Position numbers and translations under genes: made by a program. From Paenibacillus oralis (GTDB lineage Bacteria > Bacillota > Bacilli > Paenibacillales > Paenibacillaceae), in contig NZ_RRCN01000001.1 in NCBI RefSeq assembly GCF_003863965.1, positions 5,825,071-5,889,070 of the forward strand: a stretch of DNA of 64,000 bases, written 5' to 3'. Positions 25,544-33,257 of this stretch are shown here, one piece after another; the stretch's first letter is position 1; every line of letters begins with the position of its first letter. The notes under the pieces are model-generated. The model did not search any database. It was not told the origin of the DNA and was given only the letters and a program-made list of their open reading frames with translations.

Positions 25544-26755
25544 TTAAATAATGCCGAATTCTTTGCCGCATTGTTTGAGCTTGTCCAAAGCGATATCAAT
25601 ATCCTCGTCGCTTAAAGAAGCCGTGATCGTGGCGCGGAAGCGGGCTTTGTTCATCGGCACGGCGGGGAAGATCGCGGTGGCGATGTAGACCCCTTGCGCC
25701 AGCAGTTTTTTGGTCATCCGCATCGTCGTCAGGTCATCGCCGATAAATATCGGAATCACCGGCGACAGACTGTCCAGAATATCGTAGCCAAGCTCCATCA
25801 GCCCTCTTCTGAACCGCAGCGTATTATGCCAAAGCTTCTCTCTTCTCCACGTTTCCGTTTCCATCAGATCCATGGCTTTCAGAACCCCGGCCACGATGGA
25901 CGGAGGCAGGCTGGCGTTAAAGATGTACTGGTGCGAAACATGCTTGATGTACTCGCAAGTGTCCCGGTCGGAAGCGATGCATCCGCCGACGCCGGCAACC
26001 GACTTGCTGAACGTGGCCATTTTGATATGAACCTTGTCCTCCACGCCGAAATGCTCGGACACGCCGCGTCCGGTCGGCCCAAAGAAGCCGAGGGAATGCG
26101 CCTCGTCGACCATAACGCTTGCGCCGTGGCGTTCCGCCAGCCGGACGATTTCGTCAAGCTTCGCCAGGTCTCCGTCCATCGAATAGACGCCGTCGACCAC
26201 GATCAGCTTTTTCTTGAAGCTCTCGCTCCTCCCCAGTATGTAATCAAGCTTCTCCATGTTGTTGTGTTCAAAGATCCTCACCTGTCCTTTGGCCATCTCC
26301 ATCCCGTCGACGATACTCATATGATTCAACTGATCGGTGATGATGACCGACTTCTCGTCGGAGGCCAGGGAGGTGATGGCCGCCAAATTCGCCATGTACC
26401 CGGCGCTGACCACGACGGCGTCTTCCGTGTGAAAATACTCGGCAACCCGTTCCTCCAGCCGCTTATGCAGCAGCGTCGTTCCATTGTGCAGGCGGGCTCC
26501 GCAAGTGCCCGAGCCATACACGTCAAGGGTGTCCTTCATCGCCCGAATTACTTCCGGATGCGTGGAGAGCCCCAGGTAATTGTTGGAGGTCAGCATAATT
26601 ACACGCTGGCCCCGATATTCCGTGTTGCCGTCCTGCGGGCCTTCAAAAGGCGGCTCAAAGACGTACAAATCCTGCCTTTTCCCTTCCTTGATCGGCGCTA
26701 AAAAAGCGGAAAATTCCTCGGCAAAACCCAGCGGTACGGGTGCGGTTTTCAGCAT
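25544..26755 (-). CDS. Alpha-oxoamine synthase (BioF/KBL/serine palmitoyltransferase family)
   Basis: A 403-residue PLP enzyme of fold type I and normal family length. NNYLGLSTHPEV, GSGTCGARLHNGTT, VDEAHSLGFFGPTGRG (the Asp and His that hold PLP) and TFSKSVAGVGGCIA, whose lysine forms the aldimine, are all present. Such enzymes condense an amino acid with an acyl thioester and release CO2, giving an aminoketone. Placed between the ketosynthase and megasynthase genes, it most likely off-loads the polyketide from its carrier protein, as in prodiginine and fumonisin pathways. It ends 20 nt before the megasynthase start. The amino acid used (Gly, Ala or Ser) cannot be read from the sequence. Confidence 0.92.
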   Translation of the reverse strand: MLKTAPVPLGFAEEFSAFLAPIKEGKRQDLYVFEPPFEGPQDGNTEYRGQRVIMLTSNNYLGLSTHPEVIRAMKDTLDVYGSGTCGARLHNGTTLLHKRLEERVAEYFHTEDAVVVSAGYMANLAAITSLASDEKSVIITDQLNHMSIVDGMEMAKGQVRIFEHNNMEKLDYILGRSESFKKKLIVVDGVYSMDGDLAKLDEIVRLAERHGASVMVDEAHSLGFFGPTGRGVSEHFGVEDKVHIKMATFSKSVAGVGGCIASDRDTCEYIKHVSHQYIFNASLPPSIVAGVLKAMDLMETETWRREKLWHNTLRFRRGLMELGYDILDSLSPVIPIFIGDDLTTMRMTKKLLAQGVYIATAIFPAVPMNKARFRATITASLSDEDIDIALDKLKQCGKEFGII

Positions 26756-26816
26756 AAAACTAGCTCCTTTCCTGTTTCCGTCTATTTGGATTAGCGTGAG
26801 GCGCCAGCGGCCCGGA

Positions 26817-29774
26817 CTACCTCAAAGCCTTCAGCTTCCGTGTCAGCTCTTCGTCCGTCCGGTAAACGACGGCAACCCTGCACGCCCGGGCGACAGCCTC
26901 TTCGGGGGCATCGGAACTTATTTGTTCCGCGTTCAACATCCGGCTGATCTTGTCCAGCAGGCGAACCGGATCCTCCTCGCCGGCGTAGAAGGTATGCACA
27001 GCGGAAGCCTCCTCCGGATAAGCATGCCGCGGTTCCGGCGGCCTGCCTTCCGCTTCGGGCCGCCCTTCCTCGCTCGCCCCTAAAATGAGGAGGCTGTCGC
27101 TGCTCGCTTCGTCCAGTAACAAGGCATAATCTCCTCCCATGATCGAATGCGAATAGACGCCGGTCAGGCGGGACGTTTGATGCCTGCCGCTTGCCTCCGA
27201 AGCCGGGTCGTCGAGGGCGGAGTACTCCCGGTGATGCAGGGCGAGCACCCCCTTCAGCATCAGAAATCCGCCATGGGCGCCGAAGTAGAACTGGTGCCGG
27301 CCGGCGCCGCCGCTGAAGCTGTTGCAGCACAACGAATAAGCGGGCAGCTCTTCCGCGCGCTCCCCCTCCGCCTTGCCGTAGCTTGCCCGGTTCGCCCATT
27401 CGGCTTCGCCCAGAACGCCTTTGATCCGCGCATAGACCTTCTCTCCGGGCCGGACGTCGCCGTATTTTTTCAGGACAAAAAACACCGAACCTTCCGCCGG
27501 TACAAAATTGCCCAATTCGGTCAGACATTTCGGGCAATTGTCCTTGAACACACTTTGAATCACTCGGAAGAACTCCAAAAATTCCGGGGTCATGTTCGCG
27601 TGCACGCCGCCGACGATCACCGTTTCGTTTTCGCCGGAAGCGAGGCTCAACATCCCTTGCTCCAGCGCGCTCATAAACGAGGTCGTATCGGAATCGATGA
27701 CCACGTTCGGACCCTGGACGTTATAGAAATTAGCGATTCGTCCGGCGATAATGTTGTCCATATATCCGGGCAGCGTATCCTCGCCAACCTTCGGAATGTA
27801 GCTTCTGAACTGCGTGGTAATATCGGAGAGAAGCGTATTTTTCACGTCTTCGGGCAGTGCGGCGAATTCCGGAATTTGTTTGAGTATTTCGATATACTCG
27901 ACGAACCGGATGCGCAGGTCGGCCATGACCGACGACTCCAGCCCCAGCATTGCGCCCACGTAAATGCCCGTTTTCTCCGGGGTCAATTTGTCCTGCCCAA
28001 AATCGGCGATCGCTTCTCCGGCGGCCATCAGCGCCATTTGCTGCCCCTTATCGATTTCCGGGAGAACGATCGGCGGGATCTTGAATTTGATGCTTGGAAA
28101 GTTCAGCCGTTCCACAAAGCTGGCCTCCATGCCGCCGCTTGCGCTGCCGCCGAAGATTTCGTTGACCTCCGCGTTCCAGCGGGTTTCGGGATAATCGCTG
28201 CGGCTGGCGAACGGTTCAGCCACTTTCTCCCACCAGACGTCCTTGCCGGCTCCCCGGCTGTCCACCACGCCGACGCCGACGACGGCAATGTCGACAAAAC
28301 CGCCCGGCGCAGCTTCGCCGCGGCTTAGTTTGTTCACCAGCTCCCGGTGGTAAGGCTCCAGATACTCTTCGACCACGACGCTGGCGTTGATGCCTCCAAA
28401 GCCAAAAGCGTTGACGGAAGCCCGTCTGGGCTCGCCCGCCGCCCGTACCGGCCAGGCCTTCGCTTCGGTATTGACGTAGAAAGGTGTCTCTTCCAAGCGG
28501 ATTTCTTCCGGCGTGCGTTCAAAACGGTGAGTCGGCGGCATCAACCGGTGCCTCATCCCTTCGATCACCTTGATCAGATTGGCCATGCCCGCGGCGGAAA
28601 AGCTGTGTCCGATCTGGGATTTGACCGATCCCAACGCAACCGAGCCTTGGGGCAGACCTTCGTCTGCAAACAGCATGGACAGTGTGTTTAACTCGACTTT
28701 ATCCCCGACAAGCGTTGCGGTGGCGTGGGTTTCAATGTAATCGATATCCTTTGGCCGGAGCCCGGCCCGTTCGATGGATTTCTTCATGGCGGCAAGCTGT
28801 CCGAGCGAGCTCGGCGCATAAATCGATTTGCCTTTGCCGTCGCTGGCCGCGCCTACGCCGCGGATGACCGCGTAAATTGCGTCTCCTTCGGCAAGCGCGT
28901 CATCCAGCCTTTTCAAAATAATCGTGCCGGCTCCTTCCCCCGGAATCAGCCCGTTTGCCTGATGGTCCAGCGGACTGGAGTGGGTTGGCGACAGGCCGCC
29001 GATTTTGGCGAAGGCGACGTTGCCCGTAATGTTCATATTGCCGAGAACGGCGGTGGTGATGCAGGTCTTCAATTTCTTGTCCTGGAGATGTTTGATCGCT
29101 TCGTCGATTACGAGTACCCCGGCGGAGCAGGCTGAGTCGACAATGATGGAGGGGCCCTTGATGTCAAGGAGATTGCGGACCGATTTGCCCAAAGCGCTGT
29201 ACATGATGTTTTCGGCGTTGGCTTCATTTAATGCGGTAAATGCTTCGTCCACCAGGCGGCGGAACTGCTGCCGGACTTGATCCCGGGTGTCTCCGGGAAG
29301 CCGGGCGTAGGCGGGATGCCGTTCAAGATAATAGGCGAATTCCTTGGCCCTGAGATTGATGGAATAATCCGAAAAAGCTTCGTCTCCCAGCATGTTTCCG
29401 ACAAAAACGCCGGTATCGTCATTGGAGAAGCCGCTTTGGCCTGACCGGGTCATCGACATGGCTTGGAGAATGCTGTCCAGCAGCATCAACTGCGTTCTGT
29501 TCAGCTTGTCCAGTTGTGGCCTGGAAAAAGAGTGCTGTTCAAAAGGGAAGGTGTATTCATGGATCGTCCCCCCTAGCCTGCAATAGGTCTTGTCTTCCGC
29601 GTTTCGATCCTCGTCGTAGTAGGTTTCCCATTTCCAGCGGTCTGCGGGGGTCGTCCTGATTCCCGGTTTACCCGAAAGCACATTGGCCCAAAACCGCTTC
29701 ACATCGTATCCATCCGGGGGAAAAATGCAACCGTACCCGACAATCGCTATCGGATGAAATTTGTAATTGTGCAA
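26817..29774 (-). CDS. Ketosynthase-chain-length-factor protein (PfaC/Hgl-like KS-CLF)
   Basis: Starting from TTG 29774, which has AAGGGAAGTG 5 nt upstream, the protein has 985 residues; an upstream TTG at 29828 has no ribosome site at proper spacing. Residues about 8-460 are an active ketosynthase: the cysteine in IVDSACSAGVLVIDE (codon 29127-29129), His in IETHATATLVGD and His in KSQIGHSFSAAG. Residues about 490-960 are a second ketosynthase fold in which the cysteine position reads VVIDSDTTSFM, so it is a chain-length-factor-like inactive partner. The arrangement equals the N-terminal half of PfaC. It is the first gene of the six-gene operon and extends chains held on the carriers of the megasynthase. 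Confidence 0.9.
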   Translation of the reverse strand: MHNYKFHPIAIVGYGCIFPPDGYDVKRFWANVLSGKPGIRTTPADRWKWETYYDEDRNAEDKTYCRLGGTIHEYTFPFEQHSFSRPQLDKLNRTQLMLLDSILQAMSMTRSGQSGFSNDDTGVFVGNMLGDEAFSDYSINLRAKEFAYYLERHPAYARLPGDTRDQVRQQFRRLVDEAFTALNEANAENIMYSALGKSVRNLLDIKGPSIIVDSACSAGVLVIDEAIKHLQDKKLKTCITTAVLGNMNITGNVAFAKIGGLSPTHSSPLDHQANGLIPGEGAGTIILKRLDDALAEGDAIYAVIRGVGAASDGKGKSIYAPSSLGQLAAMKKSIERAGLRPKDIDYIETHATATLVGDKVELNTLSMLFADEGLPQGSVALGSVKSQIGHSFSAAGMANLIKVIEGMRHRLMPPTHRFERTPEEIRLEETPFYVNTEAKAWPVRAAGEPRRASVNAFGFGGINASVVVEEYLEPYHRELVNKLSRGEAAPGGFVDIAVVGVGVVDSRGAGKDVWWEKVAEPFASRSDYPETRWNAEVNEIFGGSASGGMEASFVERLNFPSIKFKIPPIVLPEIDKGQQMALMAAGEAIADFGQDKLTPEKTGIYVGAMLGLESSVMADLRIRFVEYIEILKQIPEFAALPEDVKNTLLSDITTQFRSYIPKVGEDTLPGYMDNIIAGRIANFYNVQGPNVVIDSDTTSFMSALEQGMLSLASGENETVIVGGVHANMTPEFLEFFRVIQSVFKDNCPKCLTELGNFVPAEGSVFFVLKKYGDVRPGEKVYARIKGVLGEAEWANRASYGKAEGERAEELPAYSLCCNSFSGGAGRHQFYFGAHGGFLMLKGVLALHHREYSALDDPASEASGRHQTSRLTGVYSHSIMGGDYALLLDEASSDSLLILGASEEGRPEAEGRPPEPRHAYPEEASAVHTFYAGEEDPVRLLDKISRMLNAEQISSDAPEEAVARACRVAVVYRTDEELTRKLKALR

Positions 29775-29854
29775 TGTTTCACTTCCCTTTCTATGGTTTT
29801 CCCTGGGTTCGCCGAATCTGAGCTGCAATTAATAAGTTGCCGATATGAAGCCAT
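29744..29854 (-). CDS. Possible 36-residue leader peptide overlapping the KS-CLF start
   Basis: ATG 29854 opens a 36-codon frame (MASYRQLINCSSDSANPGKT...) that ends at 29744, 30 nt inside the KS-CLF gene in another frame. A perfect AAGGAGGTG sits directly before it, but only 2 nt separates GGAGG from the ATG, which is shorter than ideal. If translated, it would couple ribosomes to the TTG start of the KS-CLF gene. No similarity is recognised. Confidence 0.3.
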
Positions 29855-30015
29855 CACCTCCTTCCCGAATCACCATTTATGAAAATAAATGATTCTATTA
29901 CAATTTCAAGTAAATTTAACATTAATTTTTCAATTATCTAGATTATAACGAGTTATTGTTAATCCACTATAAATTATTTATATTGTCATAAATTCGACAT
30001 TTTGTATTAAAAGTT
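29855..30015. other. AT-rich promoter region of the polyketide operon
   Basis: This contrasts sharply with the GC-rich genes on both sides. On the minus strand a TATAAT lies at about 29942-29947, followed by a long AT-rich leader to the AAGGAGGTG near 29855-29863. No good -35 is visible, which suggests dependence on an activator or another sigma factor. Confidence 0.45.
29945..29956. promoter_or_regulatory. Candidate operator palindrome at the polyketide promoter
   Basis: ATAAC-GA-GTTAT is a perfect palindrome with a 2-nt centre and overlaps the candidate TATAAT. A related palindrome, TTAACTCGAGTAAA, lies at 31076-31089 between the TetR and SDR genes; both read TAACTCG on one strand. A common repressor is possible. 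Confidence 0.4.
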
Positions 30016-30058
30016 GAAAAAAACTCCCTTCTCTTCCTATTGGAAGAAAAGGGAGTTA
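30016..30058 (-). terminator. Terminator of the TetR-SDR operon
   Basis: AACTCCCTT pairs with AAGGGAGTT, extended by a complementary TTCTTCC / GGAAGAG inner stem, and is followed on the minus strand by seven T. It separates the SDR transcript from the polyketide operon downstream. Confidence 0.9.
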
Positions 30059-30071
30059 TCCCGAGTCAAGT

Positions 30072-31013
30072 TTACCGAACCTGCCCCTTAAACCACTCTA
30101 ACGTCTCCCGGATCGCTTCCGGATGCGGGGTTGTCTTCGCGCCGAAGGCGGCTTCGTATTTGCCGTGATCGACGATAAAGGGTCGTTCGAACATGTACAT
30201 CATTTCTTTGATTTCCCGCATATCGGCGCTAAACCAGGAAGCCAGGGCAAGCAATGGCTTCGGCGGGACGCGGAATTTGGGGGACTGGCCGAGAAAGCGG
30301 TAAACCAGGCCGACGATTTCCCGGGTTGTTAACGTTTCCCCGCCGGGAATGTGCCACACATGGCCTAACGCGGCTTCCCGCTCCCCCAAGGTAACCAGCC
30401 CTTTGGCGAAATCGCGGATAAAAATGTAGGTGTGCGGCGCGTCGATATCGCCCAGCACGCTTGCCGCCTTCCCCTCCAGCGCCGCCCGGAACACCCTTGC
30501 GCCCAGCGCCGATTCCAGCACGCCGGGTCCATAGAAATCAGAAGCCCGGCCGATCGCCACCCGGACTTTGCCGCCGCGGTGCGCTGCGAGGAGCTTCTGC
30601 GCCATTTCGGCGCGGACTTTCCCCTTGCGGTCGGTCGCCCGCTCCGGTAAATCTTCCATCAACACGCGATCCGTATGTCCATACATATACAGATTGTCGG
30701 CATATACCAATTTGGCCCCCGTCGCTTCGGCCGCGCCCAAAATCCCATCCGTGATCGGCGGAAACATCTCGGGCCACTTCGTATAAGGCGCTTTGGCGCA
30801 ATGGTAAATCACCGAGGCGTTTTCACACGCCGCCAGAATACTCTCCCGGACCGTGGCGTCGCCCTTCACGACCTCGACGCCGGCGGGAACCCGGGCGTTC
30901 CCGCTCCGGTTGACCATGCGCACCCGCTTGCCCCGGGCCAGCAGTTCCTCCATGACTGCCGTGCCCAACGGGCCCGTACCGACGATCACGTGTTGTTCCT
31001 CCTGGTTCGTCAT
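30072..31013 (-). CDS. NAD(P)-dependent epimerase/dehydratase-family SDR
   Basis: A 313-residue extended-type short-chain dehydrogenase. The N-terminal HVIVGTGPLGTAVMEELLAR is a Rossmann nucleotide-binding start with TGxxGxxG-like glycines. KLVYADNLYMYGH contains the tyrosine region in the YMYG context, and the C-terminal part is the variable substrate domain. GGAGATGG precedes the ATG at 31013. It lies 93 bp downstream of the TetR gene and upstream of the polyketide operon, separated from it by a terminator. Reduction of the aminoketone product is possible, but a general NAD-dependent oxidoreductase is equally consistent with the sequence. Confidence 0.82.
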   Translation of the reverse strand: MTNQEEQHVIVGTGPLGTAVMEELLARGKRVRMVNRSGNARVPAGVEVVKGDATVRESILAACENASVIYHCAKAPYTKWPEMFPPITDGILGAAEATGAKLVYADNLYMYGHTDRVLMEDLPERATDRKGKVRAEMAQKLLAAHRGGKVRVAIGRASDFYGPGVLESALGARVFRAALEGKAASVLGDIDAPHTYIFIRDFAKGLVTLGEREAALGHVWHIPGGETLTTREIVGLVYRFLGQSPKFRVPPKPLLALASWFSADMREIKEMMYMFERPFIVDHGKYEAAFGAKTTPHPEAIRETLEWFKGQVR

Positions 31014-31075
31014 ATTCCATCTCCTCTTTTAGGAAAGAATGGTATGCTATTTCGAAATTAATTATACAAAATAAA

Positions 31076-31089
31076 TTAACTCGAGTAAA
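31076..31089. promoter_or_regulatory. Candidate TetR operator upstream of the SDR gene
   Basis: TTAACTCGAGTAAA is a near-perfect palindrome centred on CTCGAG, in the 93-bp gap between the TetR stop and the SDR start. Its half-site resembles the palindrome at 29945-29956. Confidence 0.35.
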
Positions 31090-31106
31090 CTTTTTGATGA
31101 ACCAGG

Positions 31107-31760
31107 CTATTCGGCTGCTTCGACCGCTTCCAACAGTTGTAAATGCGCTTCATAAAATCCAATGATATCCTCGGAACCAAATTGCTGCGCCGTCAGATAG
31201 GCTCCGTAAAAAATCGTAAACAGCGCCTTCACCGCTGTATCCATGGAGATGTCCGGCCGCAGCGTACCGTCCTCCCGCGCTTCTTCCATGCAGCGCGCGT
31301 ACAAATCCAGCATATCGGGCGTGGCCCTGCCCGCCTCGACATGGCCGGGGAACAACAGCCGAACCTCGGCTTCGCTTAACTCCGGCATCGCGGGATGCAT
31401 GTTCATTTCCGCAAGAAATGAAATCAAGCTGGGCAATAATCCCGGCCGGTCCACTGCCGTTTTCGCCACCTTGGTAAGCAAATGCCGGATCGCGGCGAAG
31501 CCGCGCTTTCGCGCCGCATCGATTTCGATGGTCCGCTCGGTAAGCCAGACGCGCATGAAGTAGACCAGCAGGTCTTCTTTTTTCGGAAAAAACTTAAAGA
31601 ACGTGACCCGCGAGACCTCCGCTTTCCGGCAAATGTCCTCCAGCATCACTTCGTGAAACATTTTATTCTCCATCAGCATCAGGGCGCTTTCGTACAGAGC
31701 CAGCTTGGCTCGCGCCTTTCTGAGCTCCCTCCGCGAAATATCCGAGAGATCCACATTCAT
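31107..31760 (-). CDS. TetR/AcrR-family regulator next to the polyketide cluster
   Basis: About 217 residues if begun at ATG 31760 (MNVDLSDISRRELRKARAKL), which is where a normal TetR N-terminus starts. AGGGGG directly abuts that ATG, so the start is not certain, and a longer frame runs to 31877. The helix-turn-helix is EVMLEDICRKAEVSRVTFFK followed by FFPKKEDLLVYFM. The C-terminal domain (about 90-217) is all-helical and unrecognised. It precedes the SDR gene and is the only regulator near the polyketide operon, so it is the best candidate to control both. Its effector may be the pathway product. Confidence 0.85.
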   Translation of the reverse strand: MNVDLSDISRRELRKARAKLALYESALMLMENKMFHEVMLEDICRKAEVSRVTFFKFFPKKEDLLVYFMRVWLTERTIEIDAARKRGFAAIRHLLTKVAKTAVDRPGLLPSLISFLAEMNMHPAMPELSEAEVRLLFPGHVEAGRATPDMLDLYARCMEEAREDGTLRPDISMDTAVKALFTIFYGAYLTAQQFGSEDIIGFYEAHLQLLEAVEAAE

Positions 31761-31861
31761 CCCCCTAATCCGTATACTTGTCAGGAACCGGCCATACTGG
31801 CCAGCCATCCCGAAATAAACAAACACAAATTCGACATGCAAGGCCACCATTCGATGGGACC

Positions 31862-32090
31862 GACTGAAAAAGTGCATTCTATTTTCTACAAATTACCATA
31901 TTAGAGCGATTCAAATGCAAAAGTACATCTCATTTAGGGCTATACAATAAAAAAGTAACTTTTAACCGGAAATGAACTGCACTTTTACCCTTGAGCCACC
32001 GGTTTTGAGGAGTTTCGACAAAAACGGCCTGCACTCTTGCATTTCATGAGACTTCCCCCTCTTCCCAGCGGCTACAAGCCCTGCGTTCCA
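31862..32090. repeat. Dispersed repeat, copy 1 (family C)
   Basis: About 220 bp that recur in the same orientation at 32557-32765. Shared blocks are AAAAGTGCATTC, GAACTGCACTTTT, GAGCGATTC/GAGCGGTTG, TTTCGACAAAAAC/TTTCGACGAAAAC and TTGCATTTC. The repeated TGCAAAAGTGCA theme gives internal palindromes. It is non-coding. Confidence 0.78.
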
Positions 32091-32202
32091 TCCCTGTTAA
32101 ACCCATGCTCGGTCTGCTTTTAAGTTCGTTCTCGTATTGGGAAAGTTGAGTTCTAACATATACGATAACAAAAATGGCGAAGAATGAAAACGCGTTATCA
32201 GG

Positions 32203-32379
32203 ATGGCCCCGGTAAACGCTGGCGGCGGCATTGTAGGCGGTGCCTTGCTGGAGCTGGTAGGGGTGCAGTCTTTTCCGGGAGTGTTGTTGATACTGCTGCT
32301 GGTTGCGCTGATTATAGCGTGGAGTGCGAAGCGATATGCGTTTCCGGGGAACGGATCCGAAAAGAAACCGGAGTCTTAA
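32203..32379 (+). pseudogene. C-terminal remnant of an MFS transporter
   Basis: A 58-codon frame reads VNAGGGIVGGALLELVGVQS, then FPGVLLILLLVALIIAW and a short basic tail. This is the pattern of the last two membrane spans of a DHA1-type major facilitator protein. Nothing upstream extends it; the preceding DNA is repeat family C. It is most likely a truncated gene, although the ATG could in principle be used. Confidence 0.6.
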
Positions 32380-32556
32380 GAAAAACGTCTATGATAACTC
32401 AACTTTCGTAGCATAAAATTGGCAAGTAAGCCTTGAAGTAGTTGAGGAAAGCCGGCATCTACCGGTGGAGTTGACACTGGATTAGATCGGAAAGCTTTTT
32501 CCTGACTTTGGCAGCGACTTCGTAGATCAAATCTTGAAGTTGACAACCCGATGTGA

Positions 32557-32765
32557 TCAATTGCAAAAGTGCATTCCATTCTTCGTAAATTTCCACGTTA
32601 GAGCGGTTGAAATGCAAAAATGCATCTCTTTTGAGGCTATCTGATTAAAAAGTAGTTTTTGACCCGAAATGAACTGCACTTTTGCATCTGAACCACCTGT
32701 TTCGGGGAATTTCGACGAAAACCGCCTGCACTTTTGCATTTCGGGAGATTCCCCTCCTCTTCCTT
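32557..32765. repeat. Dispersed repeat, copy 2 (family C)
   Basis: It aligns with 31862-32090 over about 200 bp in direct orientation. The two copies bracket the transporter remnant, so recombination between them could have deleted or brought in the gene. The surrounding 32380-33257 holds no other gene. Confidence 0.78.
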
Positions 32766-33137
32766 ATATCGCAACGTGGCGGGAGTGGCATATGGTTCCT
32801 TCCACGTAAAGGTTCCAGCACGTTCAAGTTCCTGAATAGCGGCTTCAAGCTCCGCATTCCATCGCTTCACCCCCATGCTCCCCCTGCTTTTAAGTTGGTT
32901 TTCGTTCTGCGAACGTTGAGTTATAAATTCTATAATCTTAAGAAAAACAAGCGAGCCCATGGCATACCATGGGACTCGCTTGGCTAGAAAACTACCGGTA
33001 ACCCGATAAACTGCGAAGAACAATCATAACCAACTTGTTGGACGGCATCGCCCCATATGTACAAATTGTAAATAAATAACTTAAGCAATATGTTGCTTAA
33101 AGAACGACAAAACAGCCTAAAATAGTAAGGGTAATAA

Positions 33138-33170
33138 AACAGGTCGCATAATGATAATTATCCGACAAAA
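33138..33170. repeat. Inverted repeat bracketing the recombinase gene, distal copy
   Basis: 33 bases whose reverse complement matches 34244-34276 with two mismatches. The core (33143-33166) is itself palindromic: GTCGGATAA and TTATGCGAC half-sites around the 6-nt centre TTATCA. That is the layout of a tyrosine-recombinase core site of the dif type. It lies 88 bp beyond the recombinase stop. Confidence 0.9.
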
Positions 33171-33257
33171 GACATGGGTAAAAATGTAGAAAAAGATAGA
33201 ATTTTGCGGAGTGCTTAATCAAATTATAGGCCAAATAGCATGCTTTTGCATAGTGCG

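Noticed and set aside
25694..28328. Long plus-strand open frames opposite the AOS and KS-CLF genes
   Set aside because: Same reason: they mirror the real minus-strand genes and show no recognisable protein.
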